Source: CAVSDF01 sp963726715 (GTDB lineage: Bacteria; Bacteroidota; Rhodothermia; Rhodothermales; BA12). From it: a stretch of 64,000 nt of DNA. Position numbers and translations under genes: made by a program. Where the stretch lies: the NCBI GenBank assembly GCA_963726715.1, contig CAVSDF010000010.1, forward strand, positions 868,001 through 932,000. The letters are read 5' to 3'. The notes under the pieces were generated by a model that was not told the origin of the DNA, did no database searches, and saw only the letters and a list, made by a program, of their open reading frames with translations. Shown piece after piece: positions 9,040 to 17,852 of the stretch; the first letter of the stretch is position 1, and every line of letters starts with the position of its first letter.

Positions 9040-9046
9040 CAAGGTA
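9040..9046 (-). promoter_or_regulatory. Candidate -7 element (TACCTTG) of GHL10 paralogue 2
   Basis: TACCTTG ends 28 nt before the ATG at 9011, matching position and flank (TTGCA, then TCAGAAA) of the element before paralogue 1. Confidence 0.6.
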
Positions 9047-9180
9047 GGGGCTGCCCGGCATCGCGTCTGGCATCGCGGTCGATGCAGCGTCCGGCCCCAC
9101 GACGCGTCGGCGAGAAGGGCTGCCTCGGGGACGTGCGCGGCATCGCCGGGCGGCGGCGCGTGAAATCGCACGGCCACGCC

Positions 9181-9210
9181 TTGACGCACGGCCCCTGTCC
9201 CGCGTATCCT
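9181..9210 (+). promoter_or_regulatory. Candidate lexA promoter (TTGACG, 18 nt, TATCCT)
   Basis: TTGACG at 9181 and TATCCT at 9205 are separated by 18 bases, close to a sigma-70-type arrangement, upstream of lexA. No clear palindromic SOS operator is visible. Confidence 0.45.
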
Positions 9211-9305
9211 CGTCACATACCCCGCACATAATGGCGCCGCGCCCTGCCTCGCATCCCGCGCTGCACTCCGCTCCGCCTGCCGAACCGGCACCTCCCTGCC
9301 CTCCG

Positions 9306-9932
9306 ATGACCCGTCGCCACCTGACCCAGAAGCAGTACGAGTTCCTGCGCTACCTGACCGACTACGTGCGCCGCAACCGCGGCACGTGGCCGACCTACCG
9401 CGAACTCGTCGACACGTTCGGCTACCGCTCGCCGAACTCGGTCACGCAGAACCTGCAAGCGCTCGTGCGCAAGGGCTTCCTGGAGCGCTCGGACGATGGC
9501 ACGTACTCGGTGCCCGAGCTCGACGGCGAGCGCGGCATCCCCATCCGCGGCATCATCACCGCGGGGCGCTTGCAGGAGGCCGTCGAGGCCAACCTCGGCT
9601 CGATCACGATGGAGACGCTCTTCCCGACGCGCCTGAACCGCATCTTCGCCCTCCGCGTCGCCGGTCACTCGATGACCGGCACCGACATCCACGACGGCGA
9701 CTACGTGCTCCTCGTCGACGAGGACATCCCGCAGGGCGGCATCGGCGCGGTGCTCTACGACGGCGAGACGAGCCTCAAGCGCATCTTCATGGAGGACGGC
9801 GGCCTGCGCCTCGAACCCGCCAACGACGAGTACGACACGATCCACATCGCACCCGACATCTTCGAGGAGGTCCGCATCCTCGGCCGCTACGTCGGCCACG
9901 TCAACCGCACCGGCCTGCGCCGCACGGCGTAG
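9306..9932 (+). CDS. lexA: LexA SOS repressor
   Basis: A 208-residue protein with an N-terminal winged helix (residues about 1-65: LTQKQYEFLRYLTDYV, SPNSVTQNLQALVRKGFLER) and a C-terminal S24 self-cleaving domain. The Ala-Gly cleavage site is in IRGIITAGRL, the catalytic serine in VAGHSMTGTDI and the lysine in ETSLKRIF. LexA represses DNA-damage genes until RecA filaments trigger autocleavage. The ATG at 9306 is chosen because homology begins there; an in-frame ATG at 9231 would add 25 proline/alanine-rich residues but lies only about 20 nt from the candidate -10. The gene stands alone, convergent with ppk across a family B repeat. Confidence 0.9.
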   Translation: MTRRHLTQKQYEFLRYLTDYVRRNRGTWPTYRELVDTFGYRSPNSVTQNLQALVRKGFLERSDDGTYSVPELDGERGIPIRGIITAGRLQEAVEANLGSITMETLFPTRLNRIFALRVAGHSMTGTDIHDGDYVLLVDEDIPQGGIGAVLYDGETSLKRIFMEDGGLRLEPANDEYDTIHIAPDIFEEVRILGRYVGHVNRTGLRRTA

Positions 9933-9977
9933 CCTCCCTTCCGTCCCTGCCGGGACCCTCCCCCGCGCCGGTCCGGG

Positions 9978-10092
9978 CCCCCTCCGTCCCTTCGGGACAC
10001 CTCCCCCGCGTCGCGGGGGCAGGATCGTTCGCAGAGCGCCGTTCCGCTTCGCGGACCTTCGGTTCAGGTCGCAGCGGCAGGAGGGGGCGCGC
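9978..10092 (+). repeat. Dispersed multi-hairpin repeat, family B, copy 1
   Basis: An approximately 115-bp element that recurs at 12462 (inverted), 53970 and 63299. Fixed parts include CCTTCGGGMCACCTCCCCCG-like, GTTCCGCTTCGCGGACCTTC and GGTTCAGG blocks. It folds as at least three small hairpins: around the TTCGGG loop, the CCCCCGC..GCGGGGG arm pair, and TCCGC/GCGGA. It lies between convergent lexA and ppk. Confidence 0.8.
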
Positions 10093-10132
10093 GGTGGCGG
10101 CGCGTCCAGCAGGCAGACGCGGGGGAGTGCCC

Positions 10133-12410
10133 TCACCCGATGTCCCAGACCGCGTCGGCGCGGTTGCGCTCGCGGGCGCGGCGCATGAGGCGGTCCTGGT
10201 AGCCGAGCGCGTCGGCCTCGGCGGGGACGGTGGGTGTGTAGACGCCGTCGGGGCCGAGCAGCCACGACTGCCGCTCGTCGGCGAGCGAGAGGGTCAGGAG
10301 ATTGATGAGCCGCTGCCGCGCGTCGGCGTCCTCACCTCCACGATCACCTCGACGCGGTCGTCGAGGTTGCGGCGCTGCCAGTCGGCCGAGCCGGTGAAGA
10401 CGCGCGGCGCGCCGCCGTTGCCGAAGAGGTAGACGCGGCTGTGCTCGAGGAAACGCCCGATGATCGAGCGCACGCGTGATGTTCTCCGAGAACCGCTCCA
10501 GGCCCGGCCGCAGGCGGCAGTGCCCGCGCACGACGAGTTCGATCTTGACGCCCGCCGCCGACGCCTTGTAGAGTTCCTGGATCATGTCCACGTCGTCGAG
10601 CGCGTTCATCTTGGCGACGATGTGGCCGGTCCCGTGCTTCTTCTGGAGCGCGACCTCGTGGCGGATCAGCTCGACGAAGGTGCGGCGCATGTCGCGCGGG
10701 GCCACGAGCAGGCGCCGGTAGTGCTGCTCGGGCGCGTAGCCGGTGAGGTAGTGGAAGAGGTTGACGAGGTCGCTGCCGATCTCCTCGTCGCACGTGAAGA
10801 GGCCAAGATCCGTGTAGAAGCGCGCCGTCTTGGGGTGGTAGTTGCCGGTGCCGAAGTGGCAGTACGTGCGCAGCCCGGTCGGCTCCTCGCGCACGACGAG
10901 GGTGACCTTCGAGTGCGTCTTCAGCCCCACGAGGCCGTACGTCACGTGCACGCCCGCCTCTTCGAGCCGCTCGCCCCATTCGAGGTTGCGCTCCTCGTCG
11001 AAGCGCGCCTTGACCTCGATGAGCACGGCGACCTGCTTGCCCGCCTCGGCGGCCTTGATGAGCGCCTTGACGATGGGGCTTTCGTCGGACGTGCGGTAGA
11101 GCGTCTGCTTGATCGCCACCACGTTCTCGTCGGCGGCGGCCTCCTCGACGAAGCGCTGGACGCTCGCGCGGAAGCTCTCGTAGGGGTGGTGGACGAGCAG
11201 GTCGCGCTCGCGGATGACGCCGAAGATGCCGTCGGAGAGGTCGCGCCGGGCGAGGCGCTCGGGCACGACCGGCTCCCACGGCCCGAAGGCGTGGTCGGCG
11301 GAGACAACGTCGGCGAGGGCGCTGCAATCGGCGAAGTCGATCATCCCCGAGGCCTCGTAGACGATCGTCCGGGCGCAGGTGGAGCTCTTTGAGAAGCAGG
11401 GCGCGGGCCACCTCGGGCATCGCCGCCTCCACTTCGAGGCGCACGACGGGCGCGAACCGCCGCTCGCGCAGCTCCTCCTCGATCATCTCGACGAGGTCGT
11501 CGGTCTCCTCGTCGTCGCGCTTCGGCTCGACGTTGCGGGTGATGCGGAACAGGTGCGCCGACACGATCTCCATCCCGCGGAACAGCTCGGGCAGGTTGTG
11601 GCGGATGACCTCCTCGACGGGCACGTACTGCCGCTTCTCGCGCACGGCGAGCCACCGCCCGCGCAGCGTCGGCACCTTGAGGCGCGCGAAGTGCTCGGTG
11701 CCGCGCGCCGGGTGGCGCAGGATGATGGCGAAGGAGAGGCTGAGGTCGGAGATGAAGGGGAACGGGTGGCCGGGATCGACGGCGAGGGGCGTGAGGACGG
11801 GGAAGATGTGCGAGAGGAAGTACTCGCGCAGGGTCTCGCGCTCGTCGTCGTCGATGTCGCTCCAGCCCTTGATGCGCACGTCGGCGTCGGTGCCGAGGCG
11901 GGGGCGGAGGGTGTCGTGCCACGTCTCGCCGAGGGCGGCGTACATCTCGAGGGCGCTCTGGCGGATGAGTGCGAGCTGCTCGGCAGGCGTGCGCCCGTCG
12001 GGCGTCAGCGTGGCGACGCGCGCGGCGACCTGCCGCTTGAGGCCGCCGACGCGCTTGCGGAAGAGTTCGTCGAGGTTCGACGAGGCGATGCAGAGGTAGC
12101 GCACGCGCTCCATCAGCGGCACGCGCTCGTCGAGGGCCTGCGCGAGGACGCGCCAGTTGAAGTCGAGCCACGAGAGTTCGCGGTTGAAATACAGGCTCGG
12201 ATGGCTGTACGGCGCGCGCTTCGGCACCTGCGACGGGCACGTCGCGTGCGGCACCGACGGCGGCACGAACGGCCCGGCATCGCGCGTGCGCGCCGACGGC
12301 GCCGCCGACGACGGCGTGACGATGGGCGCCTCGGCCCCGTCGCCGGTGGCCGCGTCGGTAGTGGAGGGGGAGGGGGAGGACATCGGGGAAGAGACGTTCA
12401 GGACAGACAT
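10133..12410 (-). CDS. ppk: Polyphosphate kinase 1 (three frame breaks)
   Basis: About 758 residues after correction. PPK1 transfers the ATP gamma-phosphate to polyphosphate and reverses this when needed. The protein has a variable Ser/Thr/Ala-rich leader (about 65 residues), the N domain (YFNRELSWLDFNWRVL, FRKRVGGLKRQV), the head domain (RLKVPTLRGRW) and PLD-like catalytic domains with AIKQTLYR, KARFDEERNLEW and HFGTGNYHPKTARFYTD, whose histidine corresponds to the autophosphorylated residue. The frame is broken by extra bases near 11369 and 10477 and a missing base near 10334; repair restores RPTIVYEASGMIDF, SENIRVRSIIGRFLEHS and VEVIVEVEDADARQRL. The distal polyphosphate glucokinase gene (15169) may use its product. 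Confidence 0.88.
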
Positions 12411-12461
12411 TTTCAGGACGCGCTGCCACGCCCGAAGGGGGCGCGCGGTTCGGCGCGGCGG

Positions 12462-12572
12462 CGCCCCTCCTGCCGCTGCGGCCTGAACCGAAGGTCCGCG
12501 AAGCGGAACGGCCTCCGCGGCGGTCCTCCCCCGCGACCCCGCGGGGGAGTTGGCCCGGCAGGGCCGGAGGGG
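12462..12572 (-). repeat. Dispersed multi-hairpin repeat, family B, copy 2 (inverted)
   Basis: Inverted copy of the element at 9978, in the spacer between ppk and dnaG. Recognisable by GGCCTGAACC-type, GAAGGTCCGCGAAGCGGAAC and CCCCGCGGGGG-type blocks. Confidence 0.8.
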
Positions 12573-12607
12573 GCTGCCACCCGGTCGCGCACACGCTCCA
12601 CACGCCC

Positions 12608-14671
12608 CTACCCCGCCAGAAACTCCCCCGCCGCGATTCGCCGCCGCAGATCCAGCAGGCCCATGTGGCGGCGCTGCGCGGCCTCGACGGCGGTCGAATC
12701 GACGAGACGGGCCTGTTCGCGGACGCTCGTCTCGATGGCCTCGTCGATGCGGGCGAGCTTGAGGAGCGTCATCGAACTCGCCGCCGTCTCGAAGGCGTCG
12801 ATGTCCACGATCACGCTGCGCTCCCCCCAGCCCGCCGACAGCGTCTCGCGCTCGGCGAGGACGTGGGCCGCGAGGCGCTGGAGCGTCTCGCCGTGCTGGC
12901 CGCTCAGGAACGGCGACGCGCTCACCTCGCCCGACTCGAACTGCGCGAGCACGAGCGCGGCCAGATCACGCGGCGGGCCGTCGGTGAACTCGGTGAGCGC
13001 CATCCGCCCGAGCACGTACTCGACCATCGGCGCGCCCTCGCGCAGCATCAGCGACAGCAGCAGGCCCTCCTCCGGACGCAGCGACGGCGCCGACGGCAGC
13101 GGCACATCGTCGTCGTCGACGTCGCGGTGATAGGCGTCGTCGCCGGGCGGCGGGGCGTCGTAGGGCGGCGGACCGCTGGAGTAGCCGCCGTCGCGGCCGG
13201 CGTCACGGCCCGAGTCTCCGCGCGCGGCGGGCGGGCGGCCCGTCGAGGCGCTGCGGCGGGGTTCGGTGCGCGGACGGGCGGCGGCCTGGATCTGCGAGAG
13301 GCGCTCGGCGAGGGCGGGCGTCGGCACGTCGAGCACCTCGGCGGCGCGGCGCAGGTAGGTCTGCTGCAAGAGGGGCGAGGGCAGGCGCGAGACGGTCTGC
13401 ACGATCTCCTCCAGCACCTCGGCGGCGCCGTCGGGCGTGGCGAGGCGGCCATTGCGGCGCGCGATCTCGGCGGCGAATCCGACGAAGTCCTGCCGGTGCT
13501 GCGCGAGGTAGCGCTCGAAGCCCTCGCGTCCGTGGACGCGGACGTACGAGTCGGGGTCGTCGCCGGGCGGGAGGGCGACCATGTAGACGATGAGGCCGCG
13601 CGCGAGCACGCCCGCCACGCCGCCGTCCCACGTCGCCTTTTCCTCCGCCGGGTCGAGGCGCCAGTTCTCGACCGCCGTCTCGGCCCCCTTGAGCGCCGCC
13701 GCGACGCCCGCGCCGTCGCCGTCGTAGAGCATCACGATGCGCTTGGCGTAGCGCCCGGCGAGCGCCACCTGGTCGGGCGTCAGGCTCGTCCCGCACGTGG
13801 CGACGGCGTTCGTGTAGCCCGCCTGGTGGAGCGCGAGCACGTCCATGTAGCCCTCGACGAGGATCGCCTCTTCCTGCTTTCGCACCTCCTGACGGCCCTG
13901 ATAGAGGCCGTAGAGCACGCGGCTCTTGTCGTAGACGAGCGTCTGCGGCGAGTTGATGTACTTCGGCGCCTTCGGGTCGTCGGCCTTGGCGGCGAGGATG
14001 CGCCCGCCGAAGCCGACGACCCGCCCGGTGTGGGCGAAGATGGGGAAGACGACGCGCCCGCGGTACCGGTCGTAGACGCCGCCCGAGCGACCGCCGCCTT
14101 CGCGCCGCCCGACGAGGCCGGCATCGACGAAGTCGTCGAGGCGCAGGCCCGCGTCTTCGGCGGCGCGCGCGAGGCCGTCCCAGCGGTCGGGCGCGTAGCC
14201 GAGACCGTACGTGCGGATGGTGTCGGCGCTCATTCCGCGCGTCGTCAGGTAGTCGAGCGCCGCGGCGCCTTCGTCGGTCTGCGTGAGGACGTGGTAGAAC
14301 CACCGCCCGGCGAACCGGAGCGCGTGGTAGATGGCCTCCTGCCGCGAGGCGCGCTCGGCATCGCCCTCGCTCGCGTTCTCGTCGGGGAGCGGCACGTTGA
14401 AGCGCTCGGCGAGCGTCCGCACCGCATCGGTGAACCCGACGCCTTCCACCTGGCGCACGAACGAGAACACATCGCCTCCCGCATGGCATCCAAAGCAGTA
14501 ATACAATCTGTTGACCGAATCAACAGAGAACGACGGCGACTTCTCCTTGTGGAAGGGGCAGAGGCCGACGTAGCGGGTGCCCTGGCGCTTGAGCTTGACG
14601 TGCTCGCCGACGACCTCGACGATGTCGGCGGCCTGCCGGACCTCTTCGAGCTTGTCGTCGGGGATGCGCAT
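12608..14671 (-). CDS. dnaG: DNA primase
   Basis: A 687-residue DnaG that makes RNA primers for replication. Domains in order: an N-terminal zinc ribbon (GLCPFHKEKSPSFSV ... YYCFGCHAGGDVFSF, about residues 35-70); the RNA polymerase domain with the TOPRIM fold (about 160-360: GFGGRILAAK, LVEGYMDVLALHQAGYTNAV, IVMLYDGDGAGVAAALKGAE); and a C-terminal helicase-binding region (about 480-687) preceded by a P/G/D-rich linker (about residues 450-530), longer than in most homologues. It starts at ATG 14669-14671 and ends at TAG. The gene is flanked by ppk and a family B repeat rather than by the rpoD or rpsU genes common elsewhere. Confidence 0.93.
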   Translation of the reverse strand: MRIPDDKLEEVRQAADIVEVVGEHVKLKRQGTRYVGLCPFHKEKSPSFSVDSVNRLYYCFGCHAGGDVFSFVRQVEGVGFTDAVRTLAERFNVPLPDENASEGDAERASRQEAIYHALRFAGRWFYHVLTQTDEGAAALDYLTTRGMSADTIRTYGLGYAPDRWDGLARAAEDAGLRLDDFVDAGLVGRREGGGRSGGVYDRYRGRVVFPIFAHTGRVVGFGGRILAAKADDPKAPKYINSPQTLVYDKSRVLYGLYQGRQEVRKQEEAILVEGYMDVLALHQAGYTNAVATCGTSLTPDQVALAGRYAKRIVMLYDGDGAGVAAALKGAETAVENWRLDPAEEKATWDGGVAGVLARGLIVYMVALPPGDDPDSYVRVHGREGFERYLAQHRQDFVGFAAEIARRNGRLATPDGAAEVLEEIVQTVSRLPSPLLQQTYLRRAAEVLDVPTPALAERLSQIQAAARPRTEPRRSASTGRPPAARGDSGRDAGRDGGYSSGPPPYDAPPPGDDAYHRDVDDDDVPLPSAPSLRPEEGLLLSLMLREGAPMVEYVLGRMALTEFTDGPPRDLAALVLAQFESGEVSASPFLSGQHGETLQRLAAHVLAERETLSAGWGERSVIVDIDAFETAASSMTLLKLARIDEAIETSVREQARLVDSTAVEAAQRRHMGLLDLRRRIAAGEFLAG

Positions 14672-14766
14672 CGTCGGGCGTGTCGGAGAGCGGGCGGGAG
14701 CCGGTCCGTACGCCTGCGCGGGCGCCCGTGTTCAGGCGCGGCGCCCTCCGATGGCGCGGCGGGACG

Positions 14767-14874
14767 TCACTCGCCCGCGTCTTCGACCGGGGCCATGTGG
14801 GGCTTCTCGTCGCACTGGCAGGCAGGGAGCGCGAGGGCGAGGAAGAGGGCGAGGGCGACGAGCAGGCGCGGCAT
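14767..14874 (-). CDS. Small putative lipoprotein (35 residues)
   Basis: A short leftward ORF (ATG 14872-14874, TGA 14767-14769) encodes MPRLLVALALFLALALPAC followed by QCDEKPHMAPVEDAGE. It has one basic residue, a hydrophobic stretch and an LPAC lipobox-like site, so a 17-residue acidic peptide would be anchored by a lipidated cysteine. Proline at -2 is unusual but tolerated in some lipoproteins. Third-position GC is high, as in real genes here. No family can be assigned. It lies just upstream of dnaG on the same strand, with about 95 nt between, so it could share transcription with it. Confidence 0.5.
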   Translation of the reverse strand: MPRLLVALALFLALALPACQCDEKPHMAPVEDAGE

Positions 14875-15005
14875 GGGCGGGGGCCGGTGGGGCGGGAGGC
14901 GGTGGGCGTGGCGGCAAACTACGACGCCGCGCCAGGCACTCGTTGCGCGGTGCCGGGTGCTTGGTGGGTTGGCGAGGGTGTGAGTGGCGGGTGGTCGGCG
15001 GAGGC

Positions 15006-15036
15006 AACCCTGTCAGGTGCGGGGACCTGACAGGTT
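15006..15036. repeat. Dispersed palindrome, family A, copy 3
   Basis: Arms AACC(C)TGTCAGGT / ACCTGACAGGTT, with one extra C in the left arm, between the small lipoprotein and the polyphosphate glucokinase promoter. Confidence 0.8.
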
Positions 15037-15128
15037 CGGCGGATGCCCTACCAGCCCCACCGCCCACAGCCAAACGCGACGACCTCGCCACCGCCGACGC
15101 GCGGCGCGGGCACACCGGGCGGGCGCGC

Positions 15129-15135
15129 TACCTTG
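15129..15135 (+). promoter_or_regulatory. Candidate -7 element (TACCTTG) of the glucokinase gene
   Basis: TACCTTG, the same heptamer as before GHL10 paralogue 2, lies 33 nt upstream of the ATG at 15169. No -33 TTG is evident. Confidence 0.5.
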
Positions 15136-15168
15136 GCAGACGCATCCATCCCATCTATTCCTCTCCCC

Positions 15169-15921
15169 ATGCAGCGACTCGGCATCGACATCGGCGGCTC
15201 CGGCATCAAGGGCGCCCTCGTGGACACCACGACCGGCACGACCGTCACCGAGCGCATCCGCGTCGAGACGCCGCAGCCCGCCACGCCCGAGGCGGTCGCG
15301 GAGGCGGTGCGCGACCTCGTGCGCGAGATCGGGGGCGAGGGGCCGGTCGGCGTCGCGTTTCCGGCCCGCGTGCGGCGTGGCGTGGCGCTGACGGCGTCGA
15401 ACATCGACAAGGCCTTCATCGGCTGCGACATCGACGCGCTCTTCACCGAGGCCACCGGGCGACCCGTCTCCGTCCTCAACGACGCCGACGCGGCGGGCCT
15501 CGCCGAAGTCCGTTCGGGCGCCGCCAAAGGCGCCGATGGCGTCGTGCTGATGCTGACGTTCGGCACGGGGATTGGCTCGGCGCTCTTCGTCGACGGGCGC
15601 CTCGTTCCGAACACCGAACTCGGCCACATCGTGCTGCCGTCGGGCCTCGTCGCCGAGCCGTACGCCGCCGAGCGCGTTCGCAAGGCCGACGGCCTCTCGT
15701 GGGCCAAGTGGGGGGCGCGCGTGCAGGAGGTGCTCGCGTACATGGAGTTCCTCTTCGCACCCGACCTCATCGTCGTCGGCGGCGGCGTGTCGAAGGCCGA
15801 GCGGTGGGCCAAGTTCAGCCCGCACCTCACGACCGGCGCGCGCCTCGTGCCCGCCGCCCTCCGCAACGAAGCCGGCATCGTCGGCGCCGCCGCGTGGGCC
15901 GCTGCGAACGGCGAGGACTGA
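15169..15921 (+). CDS. ppgK: Polyphosphate-type glucokinase (ROK family)
   Basis: A 250-residue ROK-fold sugar kinase. The N-terminal phosphate loop is LGIDIGGSGIKGALVD; LNDADAAGLAE holds the catalytic aspartate; LMLTFGTGIGSALFVDG is the second phosphate-binding loop; NTELGHIVLPSG is the ROK glucose-binding/zinc-loop region. The short LSWAKWGARVQEVLAYME and FAPDLIVVGGGVSK segments are typical of polyphosphate glucokinases, which phosphorylate glucose with polyphosphate and sometimes ATP. With ppk close by, glucose activation at the expense of stored polyphosphate is plausible. Donor specificity cannot be read from sequence alone. The ATG at 15169 begins exactly at the conserved N-terminus, 33 nt after the candidate promoter element. 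Confidence 0.85.
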   Translation: MQRLGIDIGGSGIKGALVDTTTGTTVTERIRVETPQPATPEAVAEAVRDLVREIGGEGPVGVAFPARVRRGVALTASNIDKAFIGCDIDALFTEATGRPVSVLNDADAAGLAEVRSGAAKGADGVVLMLTFGTGIGSALFVDGRLVPNTELGHIVLPSGLVAEPYAAERVRKADGLSWAKWGARVQEVLAYMEFLFAPDLIVVGGGVSKAERWAKFSPHLTTGARLVPAALRNEAGIVGAAAWAAANGED

Positions 15922-16032
15922 GGGAGTTGGTCGTTGCTTGTTGATCGTCCGCGCGTGAGCGGACCGTGGCGGAGTCGCCCGACCACCCTCCGCTAACTAC
16001 CAACAACGATCCACCAACCATCCACTGCGTTC

Positions 16033-16449
16033 TCAGGCGTCGATCTTGACGCCGAGGTAGGTGGCGAAGCGCTGGATGAAGGCGACTTCGCCGGGGTGCA
16101 GGACGCCGTCGGCGTGCGCGAGGTCGGCGAGGTCGTTGAGGAGGCCGATGTGCTCGCCTTTTTTCAGGCTCTGCCGGACCGTCTCGACGGCCGTCTGCAC
16201 CATCGCCCCGCGCTCCTCGCTCATGTAGACGCGCATCGTCTCCTCGGCGAGGCAGGCCAGGTCGTCGTTGCAGATCTTCGGAAACCACGCGCGCAGGTGC
16301 CGCAGCGACGCCTGAGACTCGGTTTCGTCGAGGTGTGCGTCGGCGCCGTGGGTGAGCGAGAGGTAGACGAGGGCGACATCGTGCGCGAGCGTCCAGCCGC
16401 CGGGAGCAGCGGTGTGGCGCGCCGAGCGGGCGGGGGCGGACGTGGACAC
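16033..16449 (-). CDS. TerB-like / tellurite-resistance-family helical protein
   Basis: A 138-residue, mainly helical, soluble protein. The pattern of repeated helices with acidic patches (DVALVYLSLTHGADAHLDET, LADLAHADGVLHPGEVAFIQ) matches the TerB/DjlA-associated fold, in which paired acidic loops (ADGVLHPGE and ADAHLDETE) may bind a metal ion. Function in these single-domain proteins is unknown; links to tellurite resistance rest on the family name. It lacks a signal peptide and starts at ATG 16447-16449 with a short alanine-rich leader. Upstream of it is a 158-nt spacer before the tRNA-queuosine mannosyltransferase stop; co-transcription is possible. Confidence 0.65.
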   Translation of the reverse strand: MSTSAPARSARHTAAPGGWTLAHDVALVYLSLTHGADAHLDETESQASLRHLRAWFPKICNDDLACLAEETMRVYMSEERGAMVQTAVETVRQSLKKGEHIGLLNDLADLAHADGVLHPGEVAFIQRFATYLGVKIDA

Positions 16450-16607
16450 GGAGGGCGGTGCGGAGCAGGGAATGCCGCACGTTACCGCGCGCGACGCCGC
16501 CGGGCAAGTCGCGGCGCCGTGCGCGCGGGCGCTCTCACAGCCGTGTTACCGGATGCGGATCCGGTGCGCCGCCCCTGCGCCCTCTCATCGTCCTCGACCG
16601 CACTCTA

Positions 16608-17759
16608 TCACCCCCGCATCGCGGCCTGCTCCAGCACATCGTCGAAGGCGGCGACATGGACGGGCCAGTCGAGGTGCGCGCTGACGCCTTTCAGCGTTCC
16701 CGTCGGGAGCGGGCGCGACTCGCCGCGCAGCAGCCGGGCGGCGATGTGGAAGAGGTCGTCGTCGTCGTCGTAGAGCACCGGGGTGTGCAGGAGCGGACGG
16801 TGGAGCGCCTCGGGGATCAGTTCGGGGTAGGCGAGGCGGTTCGGGAGCAGCGGGTGGCAGCCGCAGTGAATCGCCTCCAGCATCGCCACGCCGAAGAACT
16901 CGTGACGCGACGTGCTCACGACCACATCGGCGCGGTGGAGCAGGCGCGCGTAGTCGTCGAAGTCCTCGGCGTAGCCGTAATGCTCGATCCGCCCGGCGTA
17001 GCGCCGCATCGCCGCCTCGAAGCCGTCGGGCTGCCGCTCGAAGTGCTTGCCCGCGAGGATGAGCCGGAACGGTACGCCGATGTCGTCGAGGCGCCCGAGG
17101 AGGCGGAAGAAGGCCTCCGGGTTCTTGTCGTACTCCCAGCGGTGGTTCCAGAGGACGACCGGCGCCGCCATCCCCGGTCCCCACGCCGTCGCCACCCGGC
17201 CCCCGCTCGCCGCACCCGCCGCGTCGAGGCGCGAGAGCGGCAGGCCAAGGTGCAGGACGCTCGATTTGGCCTCGATCTCGGCGATCGTGTCGAAGTGCGT
17301 GTAGTCGGGGAAGGCGTGGAGGAGGACGGGGAGGGCGTCGAGGAACTCGCGGCGGTGGAAGCCGGAGTTGAAGACGACGCGGTCGGCGGCGAGCGCCGAG
17401 AGGTAGTGGACGTAGCCGTAGGCGAGGTCGCGGTCGGTGCCCGGCGGGAGCGGATACGTGAGCTGGTTCTCGTGCATCATCAGCACGAGCGGCACGCTGG
17501 CGAGCGTCCGCCGCCCGAGCGCGAGGAGCGCGGGCACGTTGACCATCGACGAGGCGAAGACGACATCGGGCGCGAACCCGCCGTCCGCGAGCGCCTGCGC
17601 CTTGCGCGCGAGCGTCACCGCGCCGCCGTGCATCCGCCACTTCCAGAACCGCGCCGCCATCGTCACCGCCTCGACGCGGTGCCGCGAGTGCGCGGCGAAC
17701 CCGTCGAGGAAGCCGCGGTGCGAGCCGCCATACCAGGGTTCGAGCGCGAGGACGTTCAC
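16608..17759 (-). CDS. tRNA-queuosine alpha-mannosyltransferase homologue (QTMAN/GTDC1, DUF3524)
   Basis: A 383-residue glycosyltransferase with the N-terminal DUF3524 signature: LALEPWYGGSHRGFLDGF, AARFWKWRMHGGA, VFASSMVNVPALLAL, MMHENQLTYPLPPGTDRD and VVFNSGFHRREF. The C-terminal GT-B half has LWNHRWEYDKNPEAFFRLL, FRLILAGKHF and the donor-binding STSRHEFFGVAMLEAIHCGC. The vertebrate member mannosylates queuosine in tRNA-Asp; the bacterial role is inferred by homology. The start is placed at GTG 17757-17759, where homology begins; longer readings would run through the family A palindrome. No queuosine genes are adjacent. Confidence 0.82.
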   Translation of the reverse strand: MNVLALEPWYGGSHRGFLDGFAAHSRHRVEAVTMAARFWKWRMHGGAVTLARKAQALADGGFAPDVVFASSMVNVPALLALGRRTLASVPLVLMMHENQLTYPLPPGTDRDLAYGYVHYLSALAADRVVFNSGFHRREFLDALPVLLHAFPDYTHFDTIAEIEAKSSVLHLGLPLSRLDAAGAASGGRVATAWGPGMAAPVVLWNHRWEYDKNPEAFFRLLGRLDDIGVPFRLILAGKHFERQPDGFEAAMRRYAGRIEHYGYAEDFDDYARLLHRADVVVSTSRHEFFGVAMLEAIHCGCHPLLPNRLAYPELIPEALHRPLLHTPVLYDDDDDLFHIAARLLRGESRPLPTGTLKGVSAHLDWPVHVAAFDDVLEQAAMRG

Positions 17760-17784
17760 AGGTGGAGGCGGGCGAATAGGGATA

Positions 17785-17815
17785 AACCTGTCAGGCCTGG
17801 GAGACCTGACAGGTT
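17785..17815. repeat. Dispersed palindrome, family A, copy 4
   Basis: AACCTGTCAGG / CCTGACAGGTT arms with an internal CCTGGGAGA, between the 82-residue hypothetical gene and the queuosine mannosyltransferase start. Confidence 0.85.
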
Positions 17816-17852
17816 TAGGCAGGCGCGTCAACGCAGTCACCCCCGGCGACGC

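Noticed and set aside
12550..12762. A small proline/arginine-rich plus-strand ORF
   Set aside because: It reads partly through the family B repeat and antisense to dnaG; such ORFs are repeat artefacts.
17760..17840. Upstream extension of the queuosine mannosyltransferase to ATG 17840
   Set aside because: It would translate the family A palindrome, and homology begins only at GTG 17759.
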